Assembly (NCBI RefSeq): GCF_018263855.1
Contig: NZ_CP073318.1
Location: 6,324,001 to 6,388,000, forward strand
DNA: 64,000 bases
Direction of reading: 5' to 3'
DNA from: Kutzneria sp. CA-103260
Lineage (GTDB): Bacteria; Actinomycetota; Actinomycetes; Mycobacteriales; Pseudonocardiaceae
The stretch's first letter is position 1, and every line of letters starts with the position of its first letter. Shown here piece after piece: positions 1 to 9,770 of the stretch. A program made the translations under genes and the position numbers. A model generated the notes under the pieces. That model worked only from the letters and a program-made list of their open reading frames with translations. It searched no databases and was not told where the DNA came from.

Positions 1-1
1 G

Positions 2-808
2 GCCGCGCTGGGCGTCACCCAGCCGTCGCTCTCGCGGGGCATCGTGGCGTTGGAACGGACTCTCGGCGGCGCCCTGTTCGTCCGGTCCACCACCGGCGTC
101 GCCCTCACGCCGCTGGCCAAGCGGATCATGCCGCACCTGCACGACGTGCTCGGCTCCCTCGGCTCGCTGCTGGGCGAAGCCCGCGCCGCCACCGAGGCCG
201 ACGCCCAACCGCTGCGACTGGGCGTCTCACCGCTGATCCGGCCCGAACTGATCGGCCGCGCCTTCCAGGCCACCCGCGGCCGCGGCCCCGCCGCCCTGGT
301 GCTCCGGGAGGATGACCTGGCCGGCCTGCGGGCCGGTCTCCTCGCCCGCGAGCTCGACGTCATCCTCGTCCCCGCCGTGACGGCCACCGACCCGTCGCTG
401 CGTCGATGTGAGATCGACAGCGAGGAACTGCGCTACCGCCCGGGATCCACACTGTCCACACCGGACGATGACCGGCCGGTCGAGCTGACCGAGCTGGCCG
501 ACCAGTCGCTGGTGATGGTCGGCGAGTCCTGTGGCCTCAACACCTTCATCCGGGCCCTGTTCACCAGCGCCGGCGCCGCCCTCGCCCCGTACCCCGGCGT
601 GGCCGACAGCTACCGCAGCGTCGAGGACTGGGCCGGCCTCGGCCTCGGCGCCGCCGTCCTGCCCCGCTCCCGCTTCCGGCACCCTTCGCGCACCCGCCCG
701 GTCCACTTCCGCGGCGAACCGGTCCGCATCCGCTACGAGGCCCTGTGGCCCACCGGCAGCACCCGCGAGGCGGCCATTGGCGACCTGGTCGACACCATCG
801 TGGATTAG
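2..808 (+). CDS. LysR-family transcriptional regulator, 5' end cut off by the window
   Basis: The first visible residues (AALGVTQPSLSRGIVALERT) are the second half of a LysR winged helix-turn-helix, so about 20-25 N-terminal residues lie outside the window. The rest is a typical LTTR effector domain, ending with a GLGLGAAVLPRS-type stretch common near the LysR C-terminus. LTTRs usually control a divergent neighbour, which here would lie off the left edge. The TAG stop (806-808) overlaps the stop of the convergent P450 gene. The target and ligand cannot be inferred from what is visible. Confidence 0.85.
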   Translation, partial: AALGVTQPSLSRGIVALERTLGGALFVRSTTGVALTPLAKRIMPHLHDVLGSLGSLLGEARAATEADAQPLRLGVSPLIRPELIGRAFQATRGRGPAALVLREDDLAGLRAGLLARELDVILVPAVTATDPSLRRCEIDSEELRYRPGSTLSTPDDDRPVELTELADQSLVMVGESCGLNTFIRALFTSAGAALAPYPGVADSYRSVEDWAGLGLGAAVLPRSRFRHPSRTRPVHFRGEPVRIRYEALWPTGSTREAAIGDLVDTIVD

Positions 809-1992
809 TGCCCGAACTCGACATTCGCTTGCCCGAGAGCGGGACTCGCGAGGTTCACCGGCAGGGACTTCAGGGCGTGGGAGCGGAAGGAGCTGCGCCA
901 CGGGAGATCGCCGACCGGGACGGCGATGCGCAGGTCGGGGTGCCGGTCGAACAGGGTCTCCAGGGCAATGCGGGTTTCCAGGCGGGCCAAGGGGGCGCCG
1001 AGGCAGTAGTGCGGACCGTGGCCGAAGGTGAAGTGCTGGGCGGGCCGCGAAGGGTCGAAGGAGTCCGGGGACGCGAACCGGGAGGGGTCGCGGTTGGCGG
1101 ACATGACGCCGAGGTAGACGGTGGAGCCGGCGGGAATGGTCACGCCATCGACATCGATGTCCTCCAGCGGGAAGCGGCGGATGGCGAACGGCAGCGGCGG
1201 CGCGTGGCGGAGCAGTTCCTCGACGACCTCGGGCAGCCGGGCGGGTGCGCGCAGCGAGGGATCCTCGACCAGGGCCAGCACGCCGTTGACGATGACGTGG
1301 GCGACGTTCTCCACACCGGCCAGCAGGAGCAGGAAAGCCAGCGACACCAACTCGTTCTCGGTCATCCGGTCCTGCTCGTCACGAGCTTGGATGATCGCCG
1401 ACAGCAGGTCGTCGCCGGGTTCGGTGCGGCGGCGGCCGACCAGCTCCAGCATGAACTTCTGCAGGTTGGCCACGCCCTCGACGACGTCGCTGGGCTGGGT
1501 GGGCGCGAACATGGCGGTGATCCACGAGCCGAACGCCTGACGGTCCTGCGCGGGCACGCCGATCAGGTCGGAGATCACGTGCAGCGGCAGCTGGGCGGCG
1601 AACGAGGGCACGAGGTCGACGGCGGGGCCCTCGATCCGGTCCACCAGGCGGGTCGCCACGGCCTGGATGCCCTCGGTCATCAGCTCGACGCGCCGGGCGG
1701 TGAAGGCCTTGGACACGATCCGCCGCAGCCGCTGGTGGTTGTCGCCGTCCTGGCTGAGCAGGTTGGCGTCCAGCTCCGGCGGCAGCGAGAAACCGACGTA
1801 GGCGTCCCGGGAATTGGCCTTGTCCATGGACATCCGGGCATCGCCGAACAGCCGCTGCACGTCGACGGCCCGGGTCACGATCCACGCCGTCTGCCCGTCG
1901 GGCATGGTCACCCTGTGCGCGGGCGCCTGCTCGCGCAGCCGCCGGTGCTCCGGGTACGGATCGGCGTGGTACTCGGCGTCGAACAAGGCCAT
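805..1992 (-). CDS. Cytochrome P450
   Basis: Bacterial class I P450 of 395 residues, a haem-thiolate monooxygenase expected to take electrons from a ferredoxin. The haem loop FGHGPHYCLGAPLAR carries the Cys ligand, and EELLR is the ExxR of helix K. The I-helix reads LLAGVENVAH: the usual acid-Thr pair of AGx(D/E)T is replaced by Glu-Asn, so oxygen activation may be substrate-assisted or the reaction atypical. I chose the ATG at 1992 because GGGGGA precedes it; longer in-frame starts run back into ilvE. The last 12 or so residues (SPALGQANVEFGH) are encoded by a dispersed repeat. No substrate is predictable. It follows ilvE on the same strand, but a terminator lies between them. Confidence 0.9.
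   Translation of the reverse strand: MALFDAEYHADPYPEHRRLREQAPAHRVTMPDGQTAWIVTRAVDVQRLFGDARMSMDKANSRDAYVGFSLPPELDANLLSQDGDNHQRLRRIVSKAFTARRVELMTEGIQAVATRLVDRIEGPAVDLVPSFAAQLPLHVISDLIGVPAQDRQAFGSWITAMFAPTQPSDVVEGVANLQKFMLELVGRRRTEPGDDLLSAIIQARDEQDRMTENELVSLAFLLLLAGVENVAHVIVNGVLALVEDPSLRAPARLPEVVEELLRHAPPLPFAIRRFPLEDIDVDGVTIPAGSTVYLGVMSANRDPSRFASPDSFDPSRPAQHFTFGHGPHYCLGAPLARLETRIALETLFDRHPDLRIAVPVGDLPWRSSFRSHALKSLPVNLASPALGQANVEFGH
815..850. repeat. Dispersed repeat, copy 1 (inside the P450 3' end)
   Basis: A 36-bp block beginning AACTCGACATTCGCTTGCC and ending AGCGGGACTCGCG. Its relatives lie at 11563-11638 and 14874-14908. Read on the minus strand it encodes the last codons of the P450. Confidence 0.75.
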
Positions 1993-2015
1993 GTGTTCCC
2001 CCTGACAGACGAAAA

Positions 2016-2047
2016 CCCCGTGGGACCAAGGACATGGTCCCACGGGG
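2016..2047 (-). terminator. Rho-independent terminator of ilvE
   Basis: Perfect 12-bp stem CCCCGTGGGACC / GGTCCCACGGGG with an 8-nt loop. On the minus strand it is followed by TTTT (2015-2012). It lies between the ilvE stop and the P450 start. Confidence 0.85.
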
Positions 2048-2060
2048 CGTCGACTGGAGG

Positions 2061-3158
<1,098 letters not shown>

Positions 3159-3223
3159 GTCAGAAGGCTAACGCCTACTCGCCGGTCAGAAAATCGCAGT
3201 CCCAAAGATCGGACGTCCAACCA

Positions 3224-3856
3224 TCAGTAGTCGCCGTCCGGCAGCGTCGGCGCAGGCCAGTCGGGGTCCGGGCGGAAGTCGGTCCACGTGCCGTCGAACG
3301 GGAAGCGGCCGGCCTCGGCCAGCGCGATGACCCGCTCCCCCTCGGCCCGCAGCAGTCGCAGGTGCTCGGCCGAGAACCGCCCGGCCCGCACGCTCTCGTC
3401 GGCCTCGTCCTCGTCCTTCCAGGCCCAGCTGCGGTCCGGCGCGACGGCCACGTCCAGCGCGCCATCGACCCGGTCCACAGTGGACGCGGTGCGGCCCAGC
3501 GGGATCTCCAGGTTCACGTACCAGCCCTGGAACTCCCAGTCCCGGCTGAAGAACCACCACACGCTCGACCACCGGTCCTCCTCGACCAGGCGCAGGTTGG
3601 CCGAGGTGTGCCAGACGTGCGGGTACCGCTCCCGCTCGATGGTGAACCGCTGCTCGATCGGCACGTCGCGCGGGTCCTTGCCGCCGATCAGCCGGGTGCC
3701 GACGATCGGCGTGTCGGCGGGCAGCCAGCCGACCAGCGCCCGCCCGTCGTCGGACAGCACGGACAGCGGATGGACCTGGCCGAGAGTGCCGTCGAGACGG
3801 CGGAACCGCAGCAGCGCGGTGGCGCCCGGAGCCCAGATCGCCGATACGTTCGTCAC
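3224..3856 (-). CDS. DUF402 (FomD-like) domain protein
   Basis: 210 residues from GTG 3856. It matches the DUF402 family: WYVNLEIPLGR, a following D-x-x-LDV-VAPD and the acidic DEDE cluster are the conserved metal-binding features. Characterised relatives such as FomD hydrolyse nucleotide-linked substrates in a divalent-metal-dependent way; the substrate here is unknown. The start is set by a GTGA overlap with the stop of the upstream permease, which implies translational coupling. Longer in-frame starts would run well into the permease. Confidence 0.8.
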   Translation of the reverse strand: MTNVSAIWAPGATALLRFRRLDGTLGQVHPLSVLSDDGRALVGWLPADTPIVGTRLIGGKDPRDVPIEQRFTIERERYPHVWHTSANLRLVEEDRWSSVWWFFSRDWEFQGWYVNLEIPLGRTASTVDRVDGALDVAVAPDRSWAWKDEDEADESVRAGRFSAEHLRLLRAEGERVIALAEAGRFPFDGTWTDFRPDPDWPAPTLPDGDY

Positions 3857-5073
3857 ACCGTTCGACGGTACAGAGACATCCCTGCGGAGCCGAGCAGAAC
3901 GACCCCGATCGTTGTAGCGAGCAGGAACGGCGGCATGGTCATGCCGTACAGAACGGACAGTCCCAGCCCGAAGCACGCGGTGCGCATCGGCCAGGTGCGG
4001 TCCTCCTTGAGCAGGATCCGCGCGGAGGCGTTGGTGAACGCGTAGTAGGCCAGCATCGCGCAGGCGGCGAAGCCGATCGCCGTCGACGGCGGCACCGCGA
4101 TCAGCATCACGGCGATCACCAGGCCGCCGATCCAGCCGGCCGCGCGGTCACTCGTGAGTGCCGCCGGCAGGTCGCGGGCCTTGGCCACCGTGGTCACGGT
4201 GCGACGCGCCCCCGACAGCACGCCCAGCAGCGCGGCGACAGTCGCGACGGCGGCTCCGGCCGTGACCAGGGGCACGATCCACTGGCCGTCGGCCGAAACC
4301 ACGGCGTCCAGCAGCGGGGCCGGCGACAGCGCCAGCCGGGTCGGACCGAGCTGGCGGAACGCCGCGTAGCCGACAGCCAGGTAGACGCCGAGCACGAGCA
4401 CCAGGGACACCGGGATGGCCAGGTGCAGCCGGCGGGCGGTGAAGGACGGCTCGTCGAGGCCGGGCGCGGTGATCCGCTCGAAGCCGAGGAACGCGAACAC
4501 CAGGATGCCGGCCGAGGTCAGCAGCCCGAGCGGCTGGTCGGCGTCGGGGGCGTTGGTGATCGGGGGCGGCGGCACGGCCGCGCACGTGGCCACGACCAGC
4601 GCCAGCATCACGACCACAATGGACACGACCGCCCAGTTCAGGCCGCGGTTGAGCCGAAAGCCGACCACGTCCAGGGCCACCGAGATCGCCAGCACGGCCA
4701 GCGCCCCGAGCAGTGGACGCGACGGCGTGACGTACGCCCCGAACGTGCCGGCGATGGCGGCCGCGGCGGCCAGCCGGCCGGCGATGGACGCGCTGCCGGC
4801 CATCCGGCCGGGCCACGGCCCGAGCAGTTGCGTGGTGTAGCGGTAACCGGCGCCGTCACCGGGAAAGGCTCGCGCCTGGTCGGCGGTGGAGAACGCACTG
4901 CACGCCGCGAGCAGCGCCGCCAGCACGACACCGACCAGCGCGTAGCTGCCGGCGACGCCGGACGCGGGGCCGAAAGCCGCGAACACGCCGGCGCCGAGCA
5001 TCCCGCCGACACCGAGCAACACGGTGTCGGACGCCGGAAGCTGCCGGCGTAGCGTGCGTGTCACGCTGCCCAC
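3853..5073 (-). CDS. APC-family amino acid permease
   Basis: 406 residues, almost entirely hydrophobic, with about 11-12 membrane segments. The N-terminal GVGGMLGAGVFAAFGP is the APC-superfamily helix 1 signature that binds the amino acid backbone. It is slightly short for the family (usually 450-500 residues), mainly because the C-terminus is trimmed. It is divergent from pepA and overlaps the DUF402 gene by 4 bp. The substrate cannot be read from sequence. Confidence 0.87.
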   Translation of the reverse strand: MGSVTRTLRRQLPASDTVLLGVGGMLGAGVFAAFGPASGVAGSYALVGVVLAALLAACSAFSTADQARAFPGDGAGYRYTTQLLGPWPGRMAGSASIAGRLAAAAAIAGTFGAYVTPSRPLLGALAVLAISVALDVVGFRLNRGLNWAVVSIVVVMLALVVATCAAVPPPPITNAPDADQPLGLLTSAGILVFAFLGFERITAPGLDEPSFTARRLHLAIPVSLVLVLGVYLAVGYAAFRQLGPTRLALSPAPLLDAVVSADGQWIVPLVTAGAAVATVAALLGVLSGARRTVTTVAKARDLPAALTSDRAAGWIGGLVIAVMLIAVPPSTAIGFAACAMLAYYAFTNASARILLKEDRTWPMRTACFGLGLSVLYGMTMPPFLLATTIGVVLLGSAGMSLYRRTV

Positions 5074-5185
5074 CTTCTCAGACGCGCCCTGTGATCGGCA
5101 GCCACCTGTCGAATGACGCTCACGGCACGGTAGTTAGCATCGGTTTTCAAGTTGTCCACCGCTGCAGGATGTCGAGGAGCCAAAA

Positions 5186-6679
5186 GTGACCGCGCCGAAG
5201 CTAGCACTGACCGACAGCGACCTGGTCGCTCTGGCCGTGGACGTTGTCGTCATCGGCACAGTCCAGGGTCCCGACGGCCTCGAGCTGGCCCCGGGATCGG
5301 ACGCCGTCGCCGCGGCGTTCGACGGTGGCCTGCCCGCGCTGCTCGGTGTGCTCGGCGCGAGCGGCAAGGCCGAGGAGATCGTGAAGGCGCCCACCGGCGG
5401 CAAGCTCGCGGCCCCGCTGCTGATCGCGGTCGGCCTGGGCAAGCCCGGCGAGCACGGCGTGGGCACCGAGCAGGTGCGGCGCGCGGCCGGCGCGGCGGCG
5501 CGGGCCCTGGGCAAGGCCAAGAAGGCGGCCAGCACGCTGTCCGCCGTGGACCTCGGCGCGGCCGTCGAGGGCACCCTGCTCGGTTCGTACACCTTCACGC
5601 AGTACAAGTCCGAGGCCGCCGCGGCCACCCTGGCCAAGGTCGAGCTCGTCAGCCCGGCCGAAGGCACGGCCAAGGAGCACAAGGCGGCGCTCAAGGCGCA
5701 CACCGCCATCGCCGAGGCCGTGATCATCACTCGCGACCTGGTGAACACCCCGCCCAACGACCTGTACCCGGGCAGCTTCGCCGAGCGGGCCGTCGAGCTG
5801 GCCAACGCCAACGGCATCGAGGTCGAGGTGCTGGACGAGAAGGCGCTGCGCAAGGGCGGCTTCGGCGGCATCCTCGGCGTCGGCGGCGGCTCGGCCCGCC
5901 AGCCCCGCCTGGTGCGGCTGGCCTACAAGGGCCCCAAGGCCCGCAAGAAGGTCGCCCTGGTCGGCAAGGGCGTCACGTTCGACACCGGCGGCATCTCGAT
6001 CAAGCCGGCGGCCGGCATGGACGAGATGACTTCCGACATGGGCGGCGCGGCGGCCGTGGTGGCCAGCGTCGTGCTGGCGGCCAAGCTGAAGTACCCGCTG
6101 GAGGTCGTCGCCCAGGTGCCGATGGTCGAGAACATGCCCTCCGGCGACGCCTACCGTCCCGGCGACGTGCTGACCATGTACGGCGGCAAGACCGTCGAGG
6201 TGCTCAACACCGACGCCGAGGGCCGGCTGATCCTGGCCGACGCGATCGTGCGGGCCGGCGAGGAGAACCCCGACTACCTGATCGACACCGCCACCCTGAC
6301 CGGCGCCGCCGTGGTCGCGCTGGGCAAGCGCACCGCCGGCGTGCTGGGCACCGACGAGTTCCGGGACCGGGTCGCCGAGCTCGGCAACGCCGTCGGCGAG
6401 GGCAGCTGGGCCATGCCGATGCCCGAGGAGCTGCGCTCCGACCTCGACTCCCGGCTCGCCGACCTGGCCAACGTCACCGGCCACCGCTGGGGCGGCATGC
6501 TCGCCGCGGCCCTGTTCCTGAAGGACTTCGTGCCGGCCGGCCTGCCGTGGGCCCACATCGACGTGGCCGGCCCGGCCTACAACACCGGCGGCCCCTTCGG
6601 CTACACCACCAAGGGCGGCACCGGCGTGCCGGTCCGCACCATCGCCGCCGTGCTGGCCGACATCGCCGCCAACGGCTGA
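5186..6679 (+). CDS. pepA: Leucyl aminopeptidase (cytosolic, M17)
   Basis: 497 residues. It removes N-terminal Leu and other residues from peptides, using two divalent metals in a hexameric cytosolic enzyme. The C-terminal catalytic half carries GKGVTFDTGGISIKP (metal/catalytic Lys K261 and Asp) and the M17 signature NTDAEGRL at residues 341-348. The GTG start at 5186 has CGAGGAG just upstream. It corresponds to M. tuberculosis pepB, which lies in the same neighbourhood. A long palindrome follows directly. Confidence 0.96.
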   Translation: MTAPKLALTDSDLVALAVDVVVIGTVQGPDGLELAPGSDAVAAAFDGGLPALLGVLGASGKAEEIVKAPTGGKLAAPLLIAVGLGKPGEHGVGTEQVRRAAGAAARALGKAKKAASTLSAVDLGAAVEGTLLGSYTFTQYKSEAAAATLAKVELVSPAEGTAKEHKAALKAHTAIAEAVIITRDLVNTPPNDLYPGSFAERAVELANANGIEVEVLDEKALRKGGFGGILGVGGGSARQPRLVRLAYKGPKARKKVALVGKGVTFDTGGISIKPAAGMDEMTSDMGGAAAVVASVVLAAKLKYPLEVVAQVPMVENMPSGDAYRPGDVLTMYGGKTVEVLNTDAEGRLILADAIVRAGEENPDYLIDTATLTGAAVVALGKRTAGVLGTDEFRDRVAELGNAVGEGSWAMPMPEELRSDLDSRLADLANVTGHRWGGMLAAALFLKDFVPAGLPWAHIDVAGPAYNTGGPFGYTTKGGTGVPVRTIAAVLADIAANG

Positions 6680-6690
6680 CCGCTGCCATG

Positions 6691-6731
6691 AAGGGGCCTT
6701 TCCTGACGTTGAACGTCAGGAAAGGCCCCTT
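6691..6731. terminator. Long GAACGT palindrome after pepA
   Basis: A perfect 20-bp stem (AAGGGGCCTTTCCTGACGTT and its complement) around a single G, between convergent pepA and the GNAT gene. It has no T-run but could terminate both strands. It is the best copy of a palindrome family also seen at 19833-19874 and, degenerated, at 32980-33065. Confidence 0.75.
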
Positions 6732-6743
6732 CCAAGCGGTGTG

Positions 6744-7304
6744 TCAGGCCTTGAACGAGTGCAGGTCGGCGGCGGACAGGGTCTGGTCGGCGTCGCACCA
6801 CTCGAAGGTCCGGACCGTCCGGAAGCCCAGCCGGTCGGCGAGGCGCAGCGAGCGCATGTTGGCGGTCTGGGTCCGCAGGATGACGGGCTGGTCGGGGAGT
6901 TCGGCCGCGGCCGCGCGCAGGACGGCGGTGGCGGCCTCGAAGGCCAGTCCGGCGCCCCAGGCGTCGCGGTGCAGCAGGTAGCCCAGTTCCAGCTCCTCGG
7001 CGTTGTCGGTGAGATGACCAGGCTCGTCGGCGGCGGACCGGGTGAGCTGGATCGTGCCGACGAAGCCGTCGGTGGCCTTGTCGGCGATGCAGAACAGGCC
7101 CGGCGCGTTGGTCAGGTTGGCCATGCCGATCTCGTGGATGCGCTGCTCGACAGCCTCGCGCGAACTCGGACCGCCGATGTAGGCACCGACCTCGGGGTCG
7201 GTCCGGAGCTCGATGAGCCGTTCCCGATCGGCCTCGCGAGACTCACGCAGCACCACCCGGTCCGCCTCGATCCGGACGGCGGACAGCGTCGGCAACTCGC
7301 TCAT
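6744..7304 (-). CDS. GNAT-family N-acetyltransferase (RimJ/RimL type)
   Basis: 186 residues. RVVLRESREADRERLIEL at the N-terminus and ELGYLLHRDAWGAGLAFEA in the middle are the beta-strand/acetyl-CoA loop pattern of Acetyltransf_3 proteins. The end, NMRSLRLADRLGFRTVRTFEW, is the usual S-x-x-x-x-E/R-LGF element. It uses acetyl-CoA; the acceptor is unknown. The start at 7304 is chosen because GGGGGGAA lies 6-7 bases upstream. It is convergent with pepA. Confidence 0.87.
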   Translation of the reverse strand: MSELPTLSAVRIEADRVVLRESREADRERLIELRTDPEVGAYIGGPSSREAVEQRIHEIGMANLTNAPGLFCIADKATDGFVGTIQLTRSAADEPGHLTDNAEELELGYLLHRDAWGAGLAFEAATAVLRAAAAELPDQPVILRTQTANMRSLRLADRLGFRTVRTFEWCDADQTLSAADLHSFKA

Positions 7305-7380
7305 GTTTTCCCCCCAGGCTGGACGTTGATCTATTCCGTGGACGCCCCCACCGACACCGGGTTGCGCGTATACAAGGCGT

Positions 7381-7821
7381 ATGCGTGAGCACGGGTACGA
7401 GGTCGAAGTGAGCTGGACCGGGGCGACCACCGGGTATCGGGAGTACTCACGGGCCCACGAGGTCGCGGGGACGGGCAAGCCGGTGATCCCGGGCTCGGCC
7501 GACCCGGCGTTCCGGGGCGACCGGGACCGCTACAACCCCGAGGAGCTGCTGGTGGCTTCGCTGTCCCAGTGTCACATGCTCTGGTTCCTGCACCTGGCCA
7601 CGGACGCGGGCATCGTGGTCACGTCCTATCGGGACCGCGCGGTGGGCACGATGGCCGAGAGCGCCGACGGCGGCGGGCGGTTCACGAGCGTGACGCTACG
7701 ACCCGAGGTGACCGTCCACAGTGGCCACGAGAAACTGGCCGAGCTGCACGACAGAGCCCATCACCTGTGCTTCGTCGCCAACTCGGTGAACTTCCCGGTG
7801 ACCGTTCAGTCGGTGGCCTGA
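7381..7821 (+). CDS. OsmC-family peroxidase
   Basis: 146 residues, the usual OsmC/Ohr length. YNPEELLVASLSQCHMLWFL places the peroxidatic Cys at C64 on the central helix, and HHLCFVANSV gives the second Cys (C130). The family reduces organic hydroperoxides through these two cysteines, with lipoyl or dihydrolipoyl proteins as electron donors in characterised Ohr/OsmC proteins. That fits its place beside lpdA and sucB. ATG start. Its 3' end overlaps the convergent small gene by 16 bp. Confidence 0.9.
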   Translation: MREHGYEVEVSWTGATTGYREYSRAHEVAGTGKPVIPGSADPAFRGDRDRYNPEELLVASLSQCHMLWFLHLATDAGIVVTSYRDRAVGTMAESADGGGRFTSVTLRPEVTVHSGHEKLAELHDRAHHLCFVANSVNFPVTVQSVA

Positions 7822-8144
7822 CGGCGGGACCGGGTGCGCTGGCGGGCGGTGTACTCGCGCATGCGCTTCGGGTAGCCGACCTTGCTCACCTCGTAGACCG
7901 GCAGCCCGAGCTTGCGGCCGAGCCGGAACGCCGCCTGCTCGTCGCCGATGCGCCGACGGGTCCACTCGCCGTCGTGAGCGACCAACACCACAGTGGTCTC
8001 CGTCACCGTGGTCCGGGGCTCCACGAAGGCCTCCACACCCCGGTGCGACGCCGCCCACGCCTCCAGGTGGGAGGTGTCGTGCGAGGTCGCGCCCCGGGTC
8101 ACGCCTGGACGCCCCGTCCTGCGGAAACGATCGAACAGGCCCAC
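7806..8144 (-). CDS. Conserved hypothetical protein
   Basis: 112 residues from GTG 8144 (GGAGGAGG about 8 bases upstream). It starts GLFDRFRRTGRPG and ends in a basic tail (RQRTRSRRQ). The middle, TTVVLVAHDGEWTRRRIG followed by AFRLGRKLGLPVYEVSKVGYPKRMREY, looks like a compact alpha/beta fold. Short actinobacterial proteins of this type are often labelled oxidoreductase without evidence; I see no cofactor motif. The consistent neighbourhood next to lpdA/sucB is the only functional hint. Confidence 0.65.
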   Translation of the reverse strand: MGLFDRFRRTGRPGVTRGATSHDTSHLEAWAASHRGVEAFVEPRTTVTETTVVLVAHDGEWTRRRIGDEQAAFRLGRKLGLPVYEVSKVGYPKRMREYTARQRTRSRRQATD

Positions 8145-8273
8145 CGGCGCCTCCTCCCATATCGGACGTCTCAAGTCAATCGTGCCAGCCGCGGGGGTCG
8201 AAGAGTGTGAAACCCCCTCGATCCCTGCCCCGGTCAGGGCAGCCGCGACGGCGAAGTGACAAGATGGCCACTG

Positions 8274-8301
8274 TTGACGCGCGCGTACACGCGCGCGTCA
8301 A
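8274..8301. promoter_or_regulatory. 28-bp palindrome upstream of lpdA
   Basis: TTGACGCGCGCGT, then AC, then its exact reverse complement, 45 bp before the lpdA start. It is either a dimer operator or an mRNA leader hairpin. The left arm begins with a -35-like TTGAC. No T-run follows, so it is not a normal terminator. Confidence 0.55.
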
Positions 8302-8345
8302 CCCGCAGACCACGAATTGCCACTGTTGCCAGTCGAGGAGATCCC

Positions 8346-9716
8346 GTGACCGACACCTCCGCCGACCTTGTGATCCTGGGCGGCGGCTCGGGCGGCTACG
8401 CCTGCGCCTTCCGCGCGGCCGAGCTCGGCCTGTCCGTCATCCTGGTCGAGAAGGACAAGCTGGGGGGCACCTGCCTGCACCGCGGCTGCATCCCGACCAA
8501 GGCGCTGCTGCACGCGGCGGAGGTCGCCGACGCGGCCCGCGAGGGCGACAAGTTCGGTGTGAAGAGCTCGCTCGAGGGCATCGACATGCCGGGCGTGAAC
8601 TCCTACAAGGACGGCGTGATCAGCGGCCTCTACAAGGGCCTGCAGGGCCTGGTGAAGGCCAACAAGGTCACGCTCGTCGAAGGCGCCGGCACCTTCCAGG
8701 GCCCGAACACGGTCGTCGTCGACGGCAACCGCTACACCGGCAAGAACGTGGTGCTGGCCACCGGTTCCTACGCCCGCAGCCTGCCCGGCCTGGAGATCAC
8801 CGGCCGGGTCATCACCAGCGACCAGGCCCTCAACCTGGACTGGATCCCGGAGAAGGTCGTCGTGCTCGGCGGCGGCGTCATCGGCGTCGAGTTCGCCAGC
8901 GTATGGAACTCCTTCGGCGCCGACGTGACCATCGTCGAGGCGCTGCCGCGGCTGGTCCCGGCCGAGGACGAGTGGGCCTCCAAGCAGCTGGAACGCGCCT
9001 TCCGCAAGCGCGGCATCAAGTTCAAGACGGGCGTGAAGTTCACCGGCGCCACGCAGAACGACTCCGGCGTGTCGGTCAGCCTGGAGAACGGCGACGTGCT
9101 GGACGCCGACCTGCTGCTGGTGGCCGTCGGCCGCGGCCCGAACACCGCCGGCCACGGCTACGAGGAGGCCGGCGTCCGGATGGAGCGCGGCTTCGTCATC
9201 ACCGACGAGCGGCTGCGCACCAGCCTGCCCGGCGTGTACGCGGTCGGCGACATCGTGCCCGGCCTGCAGCTGGCCCACCGCGGCTTCCAGCAGGGCATCT
9301 TCGTGGCCGAGGACATCGCCGGCCAGAACCCGCGGGTCATCGACGAGGCCGGCATCCCACGCGTGACGTACTGCAACCCCGAGGTCGCCTCGGTCGGCCT
9401 GACCGAGGCCGCGGCCAAGGAGAAGTACGGCTCCGCGACCACCTACCTGTACAGCCTGGCCGGCAACGGCAAGAGCCAGATCCTCAAGACCAGCGGCGGC
9501 GTGAAGCTGGTCAAGGCGCCGGACGGCCCGGTCGTCGGCATCACCCTCGTCGGCGAGCGCGTCGGCGAGCTCATCGGCGAGGCCCAGCTGGTCTACAACT
9601 GGGAGGCGTTCCCGGAGGACGTGGCCCCGCTGATCCACGCGCACCCCACCCAGACAGAAGCCCTCGGCGAGGCGTTCCTCGCCCTGGCCGGCAAGCCGCT
9701 GCACGTGCACGGCTGA
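8346..9716 (+). CDS. lpdA: Dihydrolipoyl dehydrogenase (E3)
   Basis: 456 residues. FAD enzyme that reoxidises dihydrolipoyl groups of 2-oxoacid dehydrogenase complexes with NAD+. The FAD-binding GGGSGGYACAFRAAELG is at residues 12-28. The redox disulfide is C43/C48 in GGTCLHRGCIPTKA. The NAD-binding GGGVIGVEFAS lies mid-protein, and the C-terminal HAHPTQTEAL holds the catalytic His-Glu pair. The GTG start at 8346 follows GAGGAG. It sits directly upstream of sucB (54-bp gap), so E3 and E2 are probably co-expressed; in M. tuberculosis lpd lies elsewhere. Confidence 0.97.
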   Translation: MTDTSADLVILGGGSGGYACAFRAAELGLSVILVEKDKLGGTCLHRGCIPTKALLHAAEVADAAREGDKFGVKSSLEGIDMPGVNSYKDGVISGLYKGLQGLVKANKVTLVEGAGTFQGPNTVVVDGNRYTGKNVVLATGSYARSLPGLEITGRVITSDQALNLDWIPEKVVVLGGGVIGVEFASVWNSFGADVTIVEALPRLVPAEDEWASKQLERAFRKRGIKFKTGVKFTGATQNDSGVSVSLENGDVLDADLLLVAVGRGPNTAGHGYEEAGVRMERGFVITDERLRTSLPGVYAVGDIVPGLQLAHRGFQQGIFVAEDIAGQNPRVIDEAGIPRVTYCNPEVASVGLTEAAAKEKYGSATTYLYSLAGNGKSQILKTSGGVKLVKAPDGPVVGITLVGERVGELIGEAQLVYNWEAFPEDVAPLIHAHPTQTEALGEAFLALAGKPLHVHG

Positions 9717-9770
9717 CCCGTCGGCACCCAGTCAGCCACGCGAGCAACGAGCACGAGGAGTCACTAACCC

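Noticed and set aside
5201..6556. 451-codon minus-strand frame antisense to pepA
   Set aside because: Shadow of a gene with the M17 signature.
8298..9710. 470-codon minus-strand frame antisense to lpdA
   Set aside because: High-GC shadow; lpdA has clear FAD, disulfide and His-Glu motifs, and the antisense frame has Gly/Ala/Asp/Val-rich translation without a domain.
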